A DNA stretch of 64,000 nucleotides from positions 1-64,000 of the forward strand of contig DKFQ01000066.1 in assembly GCA_002452425.1 (NCBI GenBank). Reading direction: 5' to 3'. The notes beneath the pieces were generated by a model that worked only from the letters and a program-made list of their open reading frames with translations, was not told where the DNA came from and did not search any database. This DNA is from Sulfurimonas sp. UBA6792 (lineage in GTDB: Bacteria; Campylobacterota; Campylobacteria; Campylobacterales; Sulfurimonadaceae). Shown one piece after another: positions 25,439 to 34,156 of the stretch. Both the position numbers and the translations under genes were made by a program. Every line of letters begins with the position of its first letter. The first letter of the stretch is position 1.

Positions 25439-26398
25439 CTATTCTCCTTTATTAAAAAAATTATTTTTATTGAGCGTACTAATCAAAGTCTTAACAGAGT
25501 TACAAGAACCCTCAAACATCTTCTTCTCATCTTCATTAAGAGATATTTGTATGATTTTTTCAGCTCCGTTTGCTCCAAGCATAACCGGCACGCCAGAGAC
25601 GACATCAGAGTGACCATACTCGCCCTCTAAAAAGACCGCGCATGGATGAATCTGTTTTGTATCTTTAAGAATCGCTTCTACCATGATAGCCGTTGCTTTT
25701 GCAGGTGCATAGTAAGCAGAGCCTGTTTTGAGATGACCGACTATCTCAGCGCCACCATTGCGTGTACGCACAACAATCTCTTGAATCTCCGCAGGTGTTA
25801 AAAGGTTTGCTAAAGGAACCCCTGCAACAGTCGAGTAACTCGCAAGTGGCACCATATCATCACCATGTCCACCCATAACGGAAGCTCTGATTTGCCCTCC
25901 TCCGTAGCCGAGTTTCTCTTGTATAAAACTTGCCATTCTTGCACTATCAAGTATGCCAGCCATCCCTATAACACGGCTTCTCTCAAAACCACTCTCTCTG
26001 AGTGCGACATATGTCATAGCATCAAGTGGATTTGAAACCATGATGATGATAGCGTCCGGTGAATATTTTGCAACGCCTGCGATAACATCTTTAGTGATGT
26101 TTGCATTAATCATCAAAAGATCATCACGGCTCATACCTGGGAGTCTTGGGCTTCCTGCAGTTACTACAACAACATCACAGTTTGTCAAATCCGACATCTC
26201 TTCAGCAACACTTACCACAGTATGGCTTCTTACCGCCGCTGCTGCTTGGCTCATGTCTAACGCTTTTCCTTTAGCAACATCAATCTTGTTATCACGAAGA
26301 ATTATCTCATGACAAGAACCAAGCATTGCTAAAGAGTATGCTACTGTTGCACCAACATTTCCAGCACCAACAATTCCGACTCTTTTTCCTTGATTCAT
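25439..26398 (-). CDS. mdh: Malate dehydrogenase, LDH-like type
   Basis: This enzyme interconverts malate and oxaloacetate with NAD(H). The Rossmann loop [13 protein letters not shown] is near residues 8-20. Substrate residues fit malate specificity: [13 protein letters not shown] carries Arg in place of the lactate-dehydrogenase Gln, and [11 protein letters not shown] holds the catalytic His. I use ATG 26398, because AAGGAG sits 5 nt before it and the longer frame adds only a GTG and one codon. It is first in the unit mdh-fumC-sucC-sucD. Confidence 0.95.
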   Translation of the reverse strand: MNQGKRVGIVGAGNVGATVAYSLAMLGSCHEIILRDNKIDVAKGKALDMSQAAAAVRSHTVVSVAEEMSDLTNCDVVVVTAGSPRLPGMSRDDLLMINANITKDVIAGVAKYSPDAIIIMVSNPLDAMTYVALRESGFERSRVIGMAGILDSARMASFIQEKLGYGGGQIRASVMGGHGDDMVPLASYSTVAGVPLANLLTPAEIQEIVVRTRNGGAEIVGHLKTGSAYYAPAKATAIMVEAILKDTKQIHPCAVFLEGEYGHSDVVSGVPVMLGANGAEKIIQISLNEDEKKMFEGSCNSVKTLISTLNKNNFFNKGE

Positions 26399-26509
26399 AC
26401 ACACTCCTTGAAATTAAATTGTATTATGGTAACAAAATAGACTTAATGAAGCCCTTGAACACACTACAACTAAAGACATTTTTTGCCTTTTTTATAAAAC
26501 TAAAAAGTT

Positions 26510-26550
26510 TCATAAAAAAAGAAAAACAGACAGAGAAAAAATCTCTGTCT
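26510..26550 (-). terminator. Rho-independent terminator after icd
   Basis: On the minus strand, AGACAGAGA (26550-26542) pairs with TCTCTGTCT (26536-26528) and is followed by a T-rich run to about 26510. It separates icd from the mdh unit, whose promoter must lie in 26405-26510. Confidence 0.8.
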
Positions 26551-26561
26551 ATAAAATAATA

Positions 26562-28736
26562 TTAAATGCTATCAATGATTGCATTCAACGTTGCAGATGG
26601 TCTCATCGCCTTTTCCGCCAATGCATCATTTGGATGGAAATATCCACCAATATTTTGAGGTTTTCCTTCTACCGCCATAAGCTCAGACATAATTTTGTCT
26701 TCGTTTTCAATCAAAGCTTTTGCAACCGGAGCAAATTTTGCTGCCAACTCTGCGTTGCTGCCCTCTGCAAGTGCTTTTGCCCAGTACTGCGCAACATAGA
26801 AGTGAGAAGCTTTGTTATCTGGCTCTCCAACTTTTCTTCCCGGCTCTTTTGAGTTATCGAGGTATGAATTATTTGCAACATCAAGAGCAGCTGTAAGTGC
26901 TGTTAATTTTGCATCTGCATGCTTGTTACCTAAAAATCTCAAAGACTCTGCAAGTGCCAAGAATTCACCAAGAGAATCCCATCTTAAGTGACCCTCATTC
27001 AAGAATTGTTCAACGTGCTTAGGAGCAGATCCGCCCGCACCAGTCTCATATAGACCGCCACCAGCAAGCAATGGAACGATAGAGAGCATTTTTGCAGATG
27101 TTCCAAGCTCTAAGATCGGGTACATGTCTGTTAAGTGGTCACGTAAAACGTTACCAGTTACAGCGATTGTATTTTTACCTTCACGAATACGAGTGTTAGT
27201 GAAACGCGTAGCATCTGTTACATTCATAAACTGGATATCTAAACCAGTTGTATCAAAATCTGCTAAATATGCTTTAACCTTTTTGATAAGTTCAGCATCG
27301 TGAGCTCTTTTTTCATCTAACCAGAATACTGCAGGGATACCCTCGATTTTTGTTCTCTCAACTGTTAAACGAACCCAGTCACGGATTGGAATATCTTTAA
27401 CACGAGACATTCTCCAGATATCACCTGCTTCACACTCGAAACTCATCATCACTGAACCATCCTCAGCAGTTACCGTTACAGTACCAGACTCTGCAAGTTC
27501 AAATGTAGTTGGGTGAGAACCGTACTCTTCAGCTTTTTGAGCCATAAGACCGATATTTTGCATCGTACCCATAGTTGTTACATCGTATTGACCATGTTTT
27601 ACACAATCCGCTACCATCTCAGCGTGGAACATTCCATATGTAGAATCTGGAATAACAGCAACAGTCTCTAGTGCTGCACCTGTTCTATCCCACTGTTTAC
27701 CACCCTCACGAACAACAACCGGCATAGAAGCATCGATAATGATGTCATTTGGAGCATTAAAGTTTGTTGTTCCTTTATCAGAGTCAACCATGGCAATCTT
27801 TGGAGCATCAGCGTTTACAACTGCTTGGAAAGCTACTTTGATTTCAGCTTCTTTAGCGTGTCCTTTGATTTTTTTCTCTAAGTCTGACATACCCATGTTT
27901 GAGTTAACACCAACTTCTTTAAATACATCTGCATATTGAGCGAACACATCTGCAAAGAAGATTTCAAAAGCATGACCAAACATAATTGGGTCAGAGATTT
28001 TCATCATAGTTGCTTTTAAGTGTACAGACCAGATAAGTCCTTTTGCTTTTGCATCTTCGATTGTTTGTTTATAAAATGCTCTTAGTGCTTCTACTGACAT
28101 AAATGTCCCATCTAAGACTTCATCAGCTACCGCATTGATAGTTTTTAACTCTTTACCGTTAAGAGCGATAGTAACTTTTTGATCTTTTGCAACTGTTACA
28201 GACTTCTCATTTCCGTAAAAATCACCTTTTCCTTGCATATGCGCAACATATGCTTTAGAATTTTCAGAGAAAGCTCTTAATTTATGTGGATTTTTCTTAG
28301 CAAAGTTTTTTACAGCAACTGCAGCACGTCTGTCTGAGTTTCCTTCTCTAAGTACCGGGTTAACCGCTGAACCTAAACATGCGCTATATTTAGCTTGAAT
28401 TGCTTTTTCTTCTTCTGTTTGTGGATTTTCAGGGTAATTAGGGATGTCATATCCTTGACTTTGAAGCTCAGCAATACAATCTTTAAGCTGACCAGCAGAA
28501 GCTGAAATATTTGGAAGCTTAATGATGTTTGCTTCTGGCTTGAGACAAAGTTCACCTAATTTTGAAAGTTCATCTTCTGCAAGACCCATTGCAGCTAAAA
28601 CTCTACCTGCTAGTGAAATATCACTAAGAACTACTTCAACACCTGCTGCTTTAGTAAAAGCATTTACGATTGGTAATAACGAATACGTTGCTAAAGCCGG
28701 TGCTTCATCAATCTTTGACCAAATAATTTTTGACAT
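26562..28736 (-). CDS. icd: Monomeric NADP-dependent isocitrate dehydrogenase
   Basis: This is the about 80-kDa monomeric type of isocitrate dehydrogenase (724 aa), unrelated in sequence to the dimeric enzyme. In a reductive TCA cycle it can carboxylate 2-oxoglutarate. The start MSKIIWSKIDEAPALATYS and the blocks LREGNSDRRAAVAVKNFA (about residues 133-150), LKATMMKISDPIMFGH and GTSAKMLSIVPLLAGGGLYETGAGGSAPKHV are typical of the family. It is transcribed alone, upstream of mdh, with its own terminator. Confidence 0.96.
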   Translation of the reverse strand: MSKIIWSKIDEAPALATYSLLPIVNAFTKAAGVEVVLSDISLAGRVLAAMGLAEDELSKLGELCLKPEANIIKLPNISASAGQLKDCIAELQSQGYDIPNYPENPQTEEEKAIQAKYSACLGSAVNPVLREGNSDRRAAVAVKNFAKKNPHKLRAFSENSKAYVAHMQGKGDFYGNEKSVTVAKDQKVTIALNGKELKTINAVADEVLDGTFMSVEALRAFYKQTIEDAKAKGLIWSVHLKATMMKISDPIMFGHAFEIFFADVFAQYADVFKEVGVNSNMGMSDLEKKIKGHAKEAEIKVAFQAVVNADAPKIAMVDSDKGTTNFNAPNDIIIDASMPVVVREGGKQWDRTGAALETVAVIPDSTYGMFHAEMVADCVKHGQYDVTTMGTMQNIGLMAQKAEEYGSHPTTFELAESGTVTVTAEDGSVMMSFECEAGDIWRMSRVKDIPIRDWVRLTVERTKIEGIPAVFWLDEKRAHDAELIKKVKAYLADFDTTGLDIQFMNVTDATRFTNTRIREGKNTIAVTGNVLRDHLTDMYPILELGTSAKMLSIVPLLAGGGLYETGAGGSAPKHVEQFLNEGHLRWDSLGEFLALAESLRFLGNKHADAKLTALTAALDVANNSYLDNSKEPGRKVGEPDNKASHFYVAQYWAKALAEGSNAELAAKFAPVAKALIENEDKIMSELMAVEGKPQNIGGYFHPNDALAEKAMRPSATLNAIIDSI

Positions 28737-28876
28737 CTTTTTGTCCTCGGTTTTAATATTTTATATTCTTGCAATAAGGTAACACTTAGAGCAAAAATTT
28801 ATAAAGACATCTTACCATCAACATAAATAATATGACAAAACATTGCGAAACTATTTACTTTTCTTTTAAAAGTGTT

Positions 28877-29821
28877 TCAATTTGTAGCACGTTTAATATT
28901 GTCTAAATGTGTAGAATAGTTACGCGAGAAATCATGTGTTCCATTTTTGGATTTCATAAAGTAGAGATAATCGCTCTGTGCAGGAAAAATGGCAGCTCTG
29001 ATTGCTTCAAAACTGACATTACAGACAGGATGCTCCGGAAGCCCCTTGTTTAGGTAAGTATTATATGTTGACGTGTCCTCTTTTATCATCTGTGGCGTTA
29101 CTCTCGTATGCGAATATGGACCATAATTGAGCGTGCCATCCATCTGCAGTTTCATCCCTTTTTTGAGTCTGTTGTAGATCACAGAACTCACAAGGGGCAT
29201 CTCCTCAATCGAGGCTGATTCTTTTTGAATGATAGATGCTATTGTTACGAAATGTAACCATTTCTTCTCATCATAGCGCCCAAAAATCATTTTTGCTATT
29301 TTTTTCATCTGTATATCTGATTCATAGAGCAAAATCTTTATAACCATTTTCTCAGTTATACCCATTGGCAATTTATAGGTATTTGGAGCAAAAGCGCCCT
29401 CTTTTTGTTTTGTCTCAAGCGCATACTCTTTTTCTAAAAGTTCTCTACTGAGTTGAAGCTGCTCTGCAAGCTGATTTAAGAAGATATAAGTAGTCTCCCC
29501 TGGAATAAGTCTGATATCCACAAGAGCAGCCTTAGCGGTGGTGAGTTTATAAAGAAAGTCCCATCTGCTGTTATGCGTAGTTTTCATGTCAATCCATCCG
29601 CTTTGAGGAGAGCCCATGATACGAAGCAAGAGTGTATCAAGCTTCGTCACATTGTAATGCTTCTGCTGCATTTGTGTTATAATTTTATTTATCGAACCTT
29701 CGGGAATGTATATTACTCTAGGGGATTTTATAGGCTGATTTAGGTAATACATGAACGATAACGCGATTATTAATGCTATCTCAAAAATCCAGTTTGCTAC
29801 TATCACTCTTTTATCATTCAT
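28877..29821 (-). CDS. mltG: Endolytic murein transglycosylase MltG
   Basis: MltG cuts nascent glycan strands and sets glycan length. An N-terminal membrane anchor (about residues 8-25) is followed by a LysM-like part and the YceG catalytic domain. The catalytic glutamate is Glu201 in ASIIQKESA, and EGAFAPNTY (141-149) matches the family's EGhhhPxTY motif. The length of 314 aa is normal. The chosen ATG overlaps the divergent gene by 71 bp. A GTG at 29806 would shorten the overlap but keep the anchor. The ribosome binding site is weak. Confidence 0.9.
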   Translation of the reverse strand: MNDKRVIVANWIFEIALIIALSFMYYLNQPIKSPRVIYIPEGSINKIITQMQQKHYNVTKLDTLLLRIMGSPQSGWIDMKTTHNSRWDFLYKLTTAKAALVDIRLIPGETTYIFLNQLAEQLQLSRELLEKEYALETKQKEGAFAPNTYKLPMGITEKMVIKILLYESDIQMKKIAKMIFGRYDEKKWLHFVTIASIIQKESASIEEMPLVSSVIYNRLKKGMKLQMDGTLNYGPYSHTRVTPQMIKEDTSTYNTYLNKGLPEHPVCNVSFEAIRAAIFPAQSDYLYFMKSKNGTHDFSRNYSTHLDNIKRATN

Positions 29822-32800
29822 ATTTTTACTACTTTTGACTCTTTTTATCTTTTTGCAATATGGAATATTTGTTCAAAATGTCTCGTTTTCAAATATTAAA
29901 GCGGAGCAATTATACATAAAATGGGATGAAAAAATAAGAGTACATGTCAAAGAGATAACTATCGTAAAAACAGAAGAAAAAGAGATCTCTTTAGATGAGT
30001 TTCAAACTCTTCTTACTTCCTTGAAACCACAACTTGCCTACCTTAGCCTCTTTGAAGAGATAAACCTTGAGAAAGTAACTTTTGATAATTTTAACTTAGA
30101 AGCAAAATACAGCGAAGCAAATGATGGATTTATAAAGCTCTCCTCACCAGAAGTAGCACTAGAGGGGCTTCTTACTTCCGATGGAACTTTTTTTCATCTT
30201 CTGCTTCAAAAGTGTGAAATCATCAACAAAGCTCTCAAGATAGAAGGAGATGTAGTTTTTACCGCAAAAGAGGCGCTTGAGCTTACAACTGCACTCCAAG
30301 TTACTCTACAAGACGAAACAGTGCTGAAGCTCTACACGCATAGCAACAGAGAAAAGTTACATTATGCGATAGAATCAGAGCAAAAAATAAAAAATATGAA
30401 ACAGATAGTAACACTCTTTGATTTTGCCCCAGAGCTCAAATACTGGATTCACGATGCAATAATGCTCTCAAGTTTAGAACTTCAAGCACTCTATGGCTGG
30501 CTTGAGTATGAAAAGATGGAGGATGCATACCTAAATATCTATGCAAAAGCTGTAGCAAATGATTTGATTTACACTTATGATACAAAAGTAGCACCCATTA
30601 GAACAAAAATGACGGATTTGGAGTTTAAAAATGGCGTACTTTTTATCCGACCTCAAAATGCCTACTCCTATGATTTTTTTCTTGATAAAAGCTGGCTAAA
30701 GATTGATTTTACTACAAAAGAGGAGCTTTTAACACTACATCTTCTCTTCAAGGGTCAAGCAAACAAAGACCTACTCCATCTGCTCAATAATTATGAAATA
30801 AAGCTTCCATTTGTCCAAACAAAAGGAATGATAGATACTGATTTGACACTAGAGATAAACCTCATGACGCTCGATGTTGAGGCAGTCGGAGATTTTTATG
30901 CAAAAGAGTCGCAGATACACTATTTGGGACTTGATATCGATATTTTAGATGCACATGTTGTCCTTAAAAATTCTGATGTTCAAGTAAAAGGAATGAGGGC
31001 AGCTTATAAAGATATAGCAACTGCGACTGTTGCTTTAGATTTGCAAGCTAAAAAGTCCATAGGCAAACTTGATTTTGCATTTGATACTATCTCTTTTGCT
31101 GACAAAAATCTCTCTCTTATGCCTAGTGAGAAGCCGCTTAGCATTACTTACTTTATCGATGAAAAACAAGATTATCTGAAAATAGCAAAATCACGATGGA
31201 ACTACAAAGAGCATGCTGTTGGAGTGGCTGCCACAAAAGTTCTCTTTGATATAAAAAACCTTAAAGCAAAAATCCCATCTACAAATATAAAAGCAGATGG
31301 GATAGCAACAGCTACGCTTTTGGGAGACATCTCCTTTGAATCACAAGAGGCTTTTTTTGACCTTACTCTTTTATCGCTGGATTATCTTGGCATCGGTATA
31401 AATGAAACTCCTAAATTGCAACTGACTTACAAAGATGGCTCAACAACAGTTGTGTCAAAAAATCCCCTCTCGCTTACCATGAATGACGGTAATAAAGTAA
31501 ATTTTCAAAATGTAGCAGTCGCCATCTCAGATGATTTTATAAAACTTAACAATACCGCTTTTACTTATGCAGATATCCTCAAAGCAACTGCAAGCCTTAA
31601 CTACAATCGTAAAAATGAAGCTGGAACGATAGATGTCTCTGAGTTTTCTTTACAAAATGAAACATTTGGTTCAATTTTTGCAAGTAAAAACAAAACACAA
31701 CTTCTTTTTGAAAATAAAAGAAACAGCACGCGCATATACTCCAAAGAGTATCAGCTTGAGTATCTGTTCGATAAAAATGAGTGGTTTTTCAAAATCGATT
31801 CCTTAGAAAAAATAGCGCAAAAATCGGAGATTTTACAAAAATATAGCCTTGAGAATGGTCACTTTAGAGCACAAAAAAAGAGTAGCCAAAAAGATATCTT
31901 GTTTTGGTTGAACACAGAGTATAAACATAAAATTCTTATAGAAGAGAACAAACCTGTAGAGAGCTATCTTGTTGCAGGGGCGTACAACACACAAAAAAGC
32001 CAAACAATGCTCAAGATTAACGATGTTCTCACCATAGATGTCAAAGACACCATACAAATCAAAGCAGACAATCTTGGAATCAATATAGATGAAGTTATCA
32101 ATATCTTTGATGACAATGCCACAGAAGAGGAAGATAAAGATAAAGATAAAGATAAAGATAAAAAGAAAAGTTCTCCCCTCATTTCCATCGACACTACGGG
32201 ATGCTATCTCTATTTGAACGAAAATAGAAATATTATCTCCGATAGTATGCATTTTGAGTATGCCGATGGAACGCTTCGTGGAGAGCTAAAGCATCAAGAT
32301 GGGAGAGCAAATTTTCTACTCAAAGAGAAAAAATTTTATCTCTATGGTAAAAATTTTGGTGATACATTTATGGAAAAACTCTTCTCTCTCTCCAAATTTA
32401 AGGGCGGCTCTATGGAGTTTTATATAGGCGGACCACTCAAAGAGTATGATGGAACGATTCATATCAAAGATACAACCATTTTGGACTATAAGATTTTAAA
32501 CAATGTCCTTGCTTTTGTAAACACCGTTCCTTCGCTTATGACCTTCTCTCTTCCTGGATATAACATCAAAGGCGTAGCTGCAAAAGAGGCATATGCAAAA
32601 TTTAAACTCAAAGAAGATGTTTATAAAATAAGTGATATTTACCTTAACTCAAAAGAGATAGAAATCGCGGGAATGGGTGAAGCAAGCATAAAACAAAACA
32701 CAATTGATTTGGATCTCAATCTCATAACAAATCTTGGCAGTTCCTTTTCAAAAATACCTCTTGTTGGACATATTTTACTTGGCAACAAAAACATCTCCAC

Positions 32801-32945
32801 CTCCCTGCGTGTAACAGGAGCCCTTGACGACCCAGATGTAACAACGCAAGTTACTAAAGATATTGCAGTAGCACCTTTTAACATCATCAAAAGAACACTT
32901 ATGTACCCTTTTGAACTCTTCAAAAGCGAAGAAGAGAAGAACTGA
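29751..32945 (+). CDS. Giant AsmA/YhdP-like membrane-anchored periplasmic protein
   Basis: A 1064-residue protein with one N-terminal membrane span (about residues 17-38) and a long, strand-rich periplasmic body. The last about 200 residues (NNVLAFVNTVPSLMTFSLPG, then DLDLNLITNLGSSFSKIPLVG) match the AsmA-like C-terminal/DUF3971 region of YhdP-type proteins, thought to bridge the envelope and move phospholipids. A KD-rich stretch at residues 793-806 comes from a hexanucleotide repeat. The start has AGG 7 nt upstream and overlaps divergent mltG. Confidence 0.8.
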   Translation: MNDNAIINAISKIQFATITLLSFIFLLLLTLFIFLQYGIFVQNVSFSNIKAEQLYIKWDEKIRVHVKEITIVKTEEKEISLDEFQTLLTSLKPQLAYLSLFEEINLEKVTFDNFNLEAKYSEANDGFIKLSSPEVALEGLLTSDGTFFHLLLQKCEIINKALKIEGDVVFTAKEALELTTALQVTLQDETVLKLYTHSNREKLHYAIESEQKIKNMKQIVTLFDFAPELKYWIHDAIMLSSLELQALYGWLEYEKMEDAYLNIYAKAVANDLIYTYDTKVAPIRTKMTDLEFKNGVLFIRPQNAYSYDFFLDKSWLKIDFTTKEELLTLHLLFKGQANKDLLHLLNNYEIKLPFVQTKGMIDTDLTLEINLMTLDVEAVGDFYAKESQIHYLGLDIDILDAHVVLKNSDVQVKGMRAAYKDIATATVALDLQAKKSIGKLDFAFDTISFADKNLSLMPSEKPLSITYFIDEKQDYLKIAKSRWNYKEHAVGVAATKVLFDIKNLKAKIPSTNIKADGIATATLLGDISFESQEAFFDLTLLSLDYLGIGINETPKLQLTYKDGSTTVVSKNPLSLTMNDGNKVNFQNVAVAISDDFIKLNNTAFTYADILKATASLNYNRKNEAGTIDVSEFSLQNETFGSIFASKNKTQLLFENKRNSTRIYSKEYQLEYLFDKNEWFFKIDSLEKIAQKSEILQKYSLENGHFRAQKKSSQKDILFWLNTEYKHKILIEENKPVESYLVAGAYNTQKSQTMLKINDVLTIDVKDTIQIKADNLGINIDEVINIFDDNATEEEDKDKDKDKDKKKSSPLISIDTTGCYLYLNENRNIISDSMHFEYADGTLRGELKHQDGRANFLLKEKKFYLYGKNFGDTFMEKLFSLSKFKGGSMEFYIGGPLKEYDGTIHIKDTTILDYKILNNVLAFVNTVPSLMTFSLPGYNIKGVAAKEAYAKFKLKEDVYKISDIYLNSKEIEIAGMGEASIKQNTIDLDLNLITNLGSSFSKIPLVGHILLGNKNISTSLRVTGALDDPDVTTQVTKDIAVAPFNIIKRTLMYPFELFKSEEEKN
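32133..32162 (+). repeat. In-frame GATAAA x5 tandem repeat
   Basis: Five perfect copies of GATAAA lie within the AsmA-like gene and encode alternating Asp-Lys. The unit is two codons long, so gain or loss of copies would keep the frame. It lies in a low-complexity, acidic/basic linker. Confidence 0.9.
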
Positions 32946-32953
32946 TCCTTCTT

Positions 32954-34156
32954 TTACTCGTTTCTTAAAACGGTAAGGATATCTACTTCACTCGCTTTTT
33001 TAGCAGGATAAAAAGAGGAGATGATAACAATAACAAAAGCGCCGACAACGATTGAGAAAAAGTCTTGTACACTCAAATCAAGGGGGAGTGTAGAGGTTGG
33101 ATAGACATCTTTTGGAAGATTAACGATATCAAAAGTGCTAAGTACCCACAAGCCGCTCATACCAAGAGCGATTCCTGCCAAAATACCGCTTGTTCCGATA
33201 ACTATACCAAGATATAAAAACACTTTTTTAATCTCAGCAGGCGTTGTTCCAAGAGAGAGAAGGAGTGCGATTTCGCTTCTTCTGTTCATCACCGTCATCA
33301 ACAAAGAGGAGATGATGTTGATAGCCGCAATGAGGATGATAAGCATCAGTACGATAAAAAGAGAGGCTTTTTCTAACTCCAATGCTGCAAAAAAGTTAAC
33401 ATTATCTTCCCACCACCCTTTAATCGCAACGCTCTGAGGGAGAAGTTTTTTGATTTTTACAATATCTTCTTGCGGATTTGGGGAAAAAATATGGATTCCA
33501 CTATAATGGTTGCTTGGCAAGTTAAGGATTGTCTGAAGCGATTCAAGGCTTGTATAGTTATATGCTTTATCATACGCAGAGAGTCCTGAGTCAAAAACAC
33601 CTTTGACCTGAAATCTTTTGATTTTTGGAGTGACATTCATCCCACCTGGTTCTACGTGCGTAAAGATATACATCAACTTATCATCATCACGAAGTAAAAA
33701 TTCATCTTTGAGTGTTTTGCCTATCAAAACATCAAACTTCTCAAAGCTTTTCTCTTCTATCGCTTTTTTGACAACGCTGTTGACCTTTGCTTCACTCTTA
33801 AAATTAACTCCAAAAATATAGCCACCCTCGAGTTTTGAGCCGCTTCGTGCCATGATGGCAGACTGCACATAGGGGCTAAAAGCTAGTTCTGGAAACTCTA
33901 GCTCTAATGTCATGAGAAGGTCTTCGTTCACAGCGCCATAAAACTTTGGCATAATCGTCAAAGGATAGTTCATAATAGTAAGTTTTTTTCTAAACTCATT
34001 ATCAAAACCATTCATAAGCGCCATCGCAATAATAAGCACCATAACACCCAGAGATATCCCTAAAAACGCCAAAAGCGCTGAGAGAAATATAAATGGTTGT
34101 TCGTTGTCAAAACGTAAAAACCTTTTTACTAGGTAAGAGACAATTGATGTTTTCAA
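32954..34156 (-). CDS. LolC/LolE-type lipoprotein-releasing permease
   Basis: This 400-residue protein is the membrane subunit of the LolCDE ABC transporter, which releases lipoproteins from the inner membrane to LolA. It has an N-terminal span (about residues 22-45), a large periplasmic domain and three C-terminal spans with FtsX-type features ([24 protein letters not shown]). I place the start at TTG 34156, which overlaps the secA stop as TTGA, since the longer frame lies inside secA. Only one such gene is here, so it may form a homodimer as in LolF systems. LolD is not adjacent. Confidence 0.87.
   Translation of the reverse strand: MKTSIVSYLVKRFLRFDNEQPFIFLSALLAFLGISLGVMVLIIAMALMNGFDNEFRKKLTIMNYPLTIMPKFYGAVNEDLLMTLELEFPELAFSPYVQSAIMARSGSKLEGGYIFGVNFKSEAKVNSVVKKAIEEKSFEKFDVLIGKTLKDEFLLRDDDKLMYIFTHVEPGGMNVTPKIKRFQVKGVFDSGLSAYDKAYNYTSLESLQTILNLPSNHYSGIHIFSPNPQEDIVKIKKLLPQSVAIKGWWEDNVNFFAALELEKASLFIVLMLIILIAAINIISSLLMTVMNRRSEIALLLSLGTTPAEIKKVFLYLGIVIGTSGILAGIALGMSGLWVLSTFDIVNLPKDVYPTSTLPLDLSVQDFFSIVVGAFVIVIISSFYPAKKASEVDILTVLRNE

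Noticed and set aside
31833..32252. Minus-strand frame with a very hydrophobic Phe/Ile run
   Set aside because: The run is the antisense of the GATAAA repeat, so the apparent membrane segment is an artefact.
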